Below are positions 6,277-7,638 of a DNA stretch of 7,638 nucleotides, in pieces. Within the stretch, counting starts at the first letter, position 1, and each line of letters opens with the position of its first letter. Origin of the DNA: Pseudomonadota bacterium (GTDB lineage Bacteria; Pseudomonadota; Gammaproteobacteria; Xanthomonadales; Rhodanobacteraceae); the NCBI GenBank assembly GCA_021798675.1, contig JAJZGE010000073.1, positions 1 to 7,638 of the forward strand, given 5' to 3'. The notes under the pieces are model-generated. The model saw nothing but the letters and a program-made list of their open reading frames with translations. It was not told the DNA's origin and searched no databases. The translations under genes and the position numbers were made by a program.

Positions 6277-6314
6277 TGCCCTGATGAGACATGCCCTGAT
6301 CAATCTGACCTGAT
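6277..6314 (-). repeat. Three-copy CCTGAT repeat upstream of the histone-like gene
   Basis: TGCCCTGAT occurs at 6277-6285 and again at 6292-6300, and CCTGAT a third time at 6309-6314, giving a spacing of 14-15 bp. On the minus strand this reads ATCAGG(GCA) three times, 46-83 nt upstream of the histone-like ATG and probably in its leader or promoter. The spacing is between one and two helical turns. Binding by a regulator is only a possibility. Confidence 0.4.
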
Positions 6315-6326
6315 GCGCGCACCGTG

Positions 6327-6355
6327 AGTATGCGCGCGCGGCGGCTGCAGCTCAG
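6327..6355 (-). promoter_or_regulatory. Weak sigma-70-like promoter candidate for the histone-like gene
   Basis: On the minus strand CTGAGC (6350-6355), a 17-bp spacer and CATACT (6327-6332) resemble -35 and -10 boxes at three and four of six positions. The leader would be about 90 nt and would include the ATCAGG repeats. The match is weak and only the position supports it. Confidence 0.2.
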
Positions 6356-6405
6356 CACCGGCCGCGTGATCTTTCCGTCATCGGTTCGCGCGCCTGCATG
6401 CGTGG

Positions 6406-6422
6406 CGCATCCTGGGGATGCG
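6406..6422 (-). terminator. Hairpin directly after the rhomboid stop codon
   Basis: CGCATCC-TGG-GGATGCG is a perfect 7-bp stem with a 3-nt loop, starting one base after the rhomboid stop. No T-run follows on the minus strand. It is more likely a 3'-end stabilising structure or a rho-linked end than an intrinsic terminator. Confidence 0.35.
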
Positions 6423-6423
6423 A

Positions 6424-7032
6424 TCAGCGAAAGCTCGGATGCGCCAGCGCATTGAGGAAATACGGCAGCACCCGCGGGTTCACCAGCAGGGTGAACAGCA
6501 CGCCGTACGCCGCACCCCACAGGTGCGCGCTGTGGTTGATGTTGCCCTGGCCGCGCCGATCCATGTAGACCGAGTAGCCGGTGTAGAGCAGCGCGTAGAC
6601 GATCGCCGGCATCGGGATCACCAGCACCAGGATCTGCGACCACGGCGCCAGCAAGACGTAGGCGAACAGCACCGCCGAGACCGCCCCCGACGCGCCGAGG
6701 CTGCGGTAGTTGGGGTTGGCGCGATTCTTCAGATAGCTCGGCAGGATCGAGATCACCAGGCCGCCGATGTAGAACAGCGCGAAGCCGAAGCTGCCCAGCT
6801 GCGCGCTGAAGAACTGCTCCATCACCCGGCCAAAGAAAAACAGCGTGAGCATGTTGAACAGCAGGTGGCCGAAATCCGCATGCACCAGGCCGTACGTCAC
6901 CAGCCGGTGGTATTCGCGCTGGCGGGTGATCGCTGGCGGCCACAGGATCAAATCATTCATCAGGCGGCCGTTTTGCAGCGCCATGAACGAGACGACGCAG
7001 GTGATGGCGATGATGACCAGGGTGATCGGCAT
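6424..7032 (-). CDS. Rhomboid family intramembrane serine protease
   Basis: This inner-membrane protease, six-helix type, cleaves transmembrane substrates. From the ATG at 7032 the protein has 202 residues, a normal length for a minimal bacterial rhomboid. The Ser-His dyad is visible: S115 in LGASGAVSA and H170 in NHSAHLWGAAYG. The loop-1/TM2 signature HADFGHLLFNM (H51-M61) is also present, with the conserved H56 and N60. Hydrophobic segments begin at residue 2 and recur around 57-70, 81-97, 112-128, 132-150 and 169-184. The start at 7032 has GGAA six bases upstream and puts the first transmembrane helix at the N-terminus. A longer in-frame reading from 7233 adds 67 residues of polar, unrelated sequence and reaches the divergent phzF-like start, so I reject it. 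The natural substrate is unknown. Confidence 0.93.
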   Translation of the reverse strand: MPITLVIIAITCVVSFMALQNGRLMNDLILWPPAITRQREYHRLVTYGLVHADFGHLLFNMLTLFFFGRVMEQFFSAQLGSFGFALFYIGGLVISILPSYLKNRANPNYRSLGASGAVSAVLFAYVLLAPWSQILVLVIPMPAIVYALLYTGYSVYMDRRGQGNINHSAHLWGAAYGVLFTLLVNPRVLPYFLNALAHPSFR

Positions 7033-7184
7033 GAACGGTTCCGCGGCGGGTGAACAAGGCGTGGCATCTTGGCGTGCCCGGGTGCACTTGTCGACCAGCG
7101 GCCTCGCGGCGGCCAGTGTCGGCTTATGCGGGGGCGTCATGCGGATATGACCAATGCTCACTGCCCGGATCGGCTCGACATGGC

Positions 7185-7190
7185 TATCAT
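7185..7190 (+). promoter_or_regulatory. Candidate -10 box for the PhzF-like gene
   Basis: TATCAT matches the sigma-70 -10 consensus at five of six positions. It would give a leader of about 38 nt before the TTG start at 7235. No convincing -35 lies 16-18 bp upstream. It sits in the 202-bp divergent gap between the rhomboid and PhzF-like genes, where at least one promoter is expected on each strand. Confidence 0.25.
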
Positions 7191-7234
7191 CCGCTACCTC
7201 GCGCGGTGCGCGCCGCTCCACGGACATCATCATC

Positions 7235-7638
7235 TTGCTTCGCTACCTGCATCTGGATGTCTTCGCCGCCACGCCCGGCGGCGGCAACCATCTGGGCGTG
7301 GTGATCGGCGCCGCAGCCTGGAGCGCCGCGGCGATGCAGCGCTTCGCGCGCTGGACGGCGCTGGTGGAAACCACCTTCCTGCTGCCGCCCACCGATCCCG
7401 CGGCCAGCTACCGCGTGCGCATCTTCACCCCGCACAAGGAGATCCCGTTCGCCGGCCATCCCAGCATCGGCAGCGCGCACGCGGTGCTGGCTTGCGGCCT
7501 GGCCGCACCGCGCGACGGGCTGCTGTGGCAGGAATGCGGTGCCGGCGTGCTGCCGATCCGGGTCGAAGGTGTGGGCTTCGAGCGCGAACTGCTGCTGCGC
7601 TCACCCGACGCGCGCGTGCTGGATACGGGATCGGTGGG
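7235..7638 (+). CDS. PhzF family isomerase/epimerase, N-terminal part (cut by window end)
   Basis: This is the N-terminal half of a PhzF-fold protein; 134 codons are inside the window and no stop is reached. Family members have a diaminopimelate-epimerase-like fold and catalyse isomerisation, PhzF itself acting in phenazine synthesis. Most chromosomal homologues have unknown substrates, and nothing here points to a phenazine cluster. Motifs are RYLHLDVFAATPGGGN with GVV at residues 3-23, E45 in LVETTF (equivalent to the catalytic Glu45 of PhzF), YRVRIFTP (59-66) and EIPFAGHPSIGSAH (69-82). The TTG at 7235 is chosen because it gives the Glu exactly position 45 and begins just before the conserved RYLHLDVF. 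A GGA lies 10 nt upstream. An in-frame ATG at 7154 would add 27 residues without family features. It is divergent from the rhomboid gene. Confidence 0.9.
   Translation, partial: MLRYLHLDVFAATPGGGNHLGVVIGAAAWSAAAMQRFARWTALVETTFLLPPTDPAASYRVRIFTPHKEIPFAGHPSIGSAHAVLACGLAAPRDGLLWQECGAGVLPIRVEGVGFERELLLRSPDARVLDTGSV

Noticed and set aside
6232..6303. N-terminal extension of the histone-like gene to a TTG at 6303
   Set aside because: AGGAG lies 9 nt before ATG 6231, and the extension only translates the repeat-bearing leader.
5669..6313. + strand frame rich in Ala/Phe/Gly opposite the histone-like gene, resembling a membrane protein
   Set aside because: AAG and GCC codons read backwards give Phe/Leu and Gly/Ala, so the hydrophobic look is an artefact of the Lys/Ala tail.
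5981..6943. 320-codon minus-strand frame overlapping rhomboid and histone-like genes
   Set aside because: It is an out-of-frame reading of both genes and has no features of its own.
7033..7233. N-terminal extension of the rhomboid gene to ATG 7233
   Set aside because: The 67 added residues are polar and unlike rhomboids. The ATG at 7032 has a GGAA upstream and starts right at the first membrane helix.
1..7638. Defence island, toxin-antitoxin, prophage or biosynthetic cluster
   Set aside because: None of the genes belongs to such systems, no mobile-element genes or long repeats are present, and the PhzF-like gene has no phenazine neighbours in view.

Overview
This is a high-GC window, probably from a gammaproteobacterium of the Xanthomonadales and most likely Rhodanobacteraceae or Xanthomonadaceae. 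The family guess rests on overall protein style: the PncB, thiol glutathione peroxidase and short rhomboid sequences, a lysine/alanine-rich histone-like protein, and a Tyr/Gly-rich lipoprotein. No rRNA or tRNA is present to confirm it. I see no insertion sequence, CRISPR array, tRNA, integrase or other sign of a mobile island.

Layout: the + strand gene dacB (penicillin-binding protein 4-type DD-carboxypeptidase) fills the left end and converges on a block of minus-strand genes. Read in the direction of transcription, right to left, that block holds a rhomboid intramembrane protease, a histone-H1/AlgP-like basic protein, a Tyr/Gly/His-rich lipoprotein, a lipoprotein zinc metallopeptidase of the putative-aminopeptidase type, a candidate small RNA ending in a strong intrinsic terminator, pncB (nicotinate phosphoribosyltransferase), and a glutathione peroxidase. 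At the right edge a divergent + strand gene of the PhzF isomerase family begins and runs out of the window.

Most of the genes look like ordinary chromosomal functions: cell-wall remodelling, peroxide defence, NAD salvage, membrane proteolysis and nucleoid packaging. The lipoprotein and metallopeptidase genes are 21 bp apart on one strand and probably share a transcript. pncB and gpx are 69 bp apart and may also be co-transcribed. The other genes seem to be separate units.

The most interesting signal is not protein-coding. In the 261-bp gap between the metallopeptidase and pncB, the minus strand carries two adjacent hairpins with unrelated stems but the same 11-nt loop, UCCUCCCCUGG, and the second hairpin is a textbook intrinsic terminator. 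The loop contains the anti-Shine-Dalgarno core CCUCC. This is the architecture expected of a C-rich-loop regulatory sRNA, as known for sX13 in Xanthomonas. Smaller points are a palindrome that includes the gpx ribosome binding site, a leader shared between gpx and the lipoprotein gene, and a triple repeat upstream of the histone-like gene.
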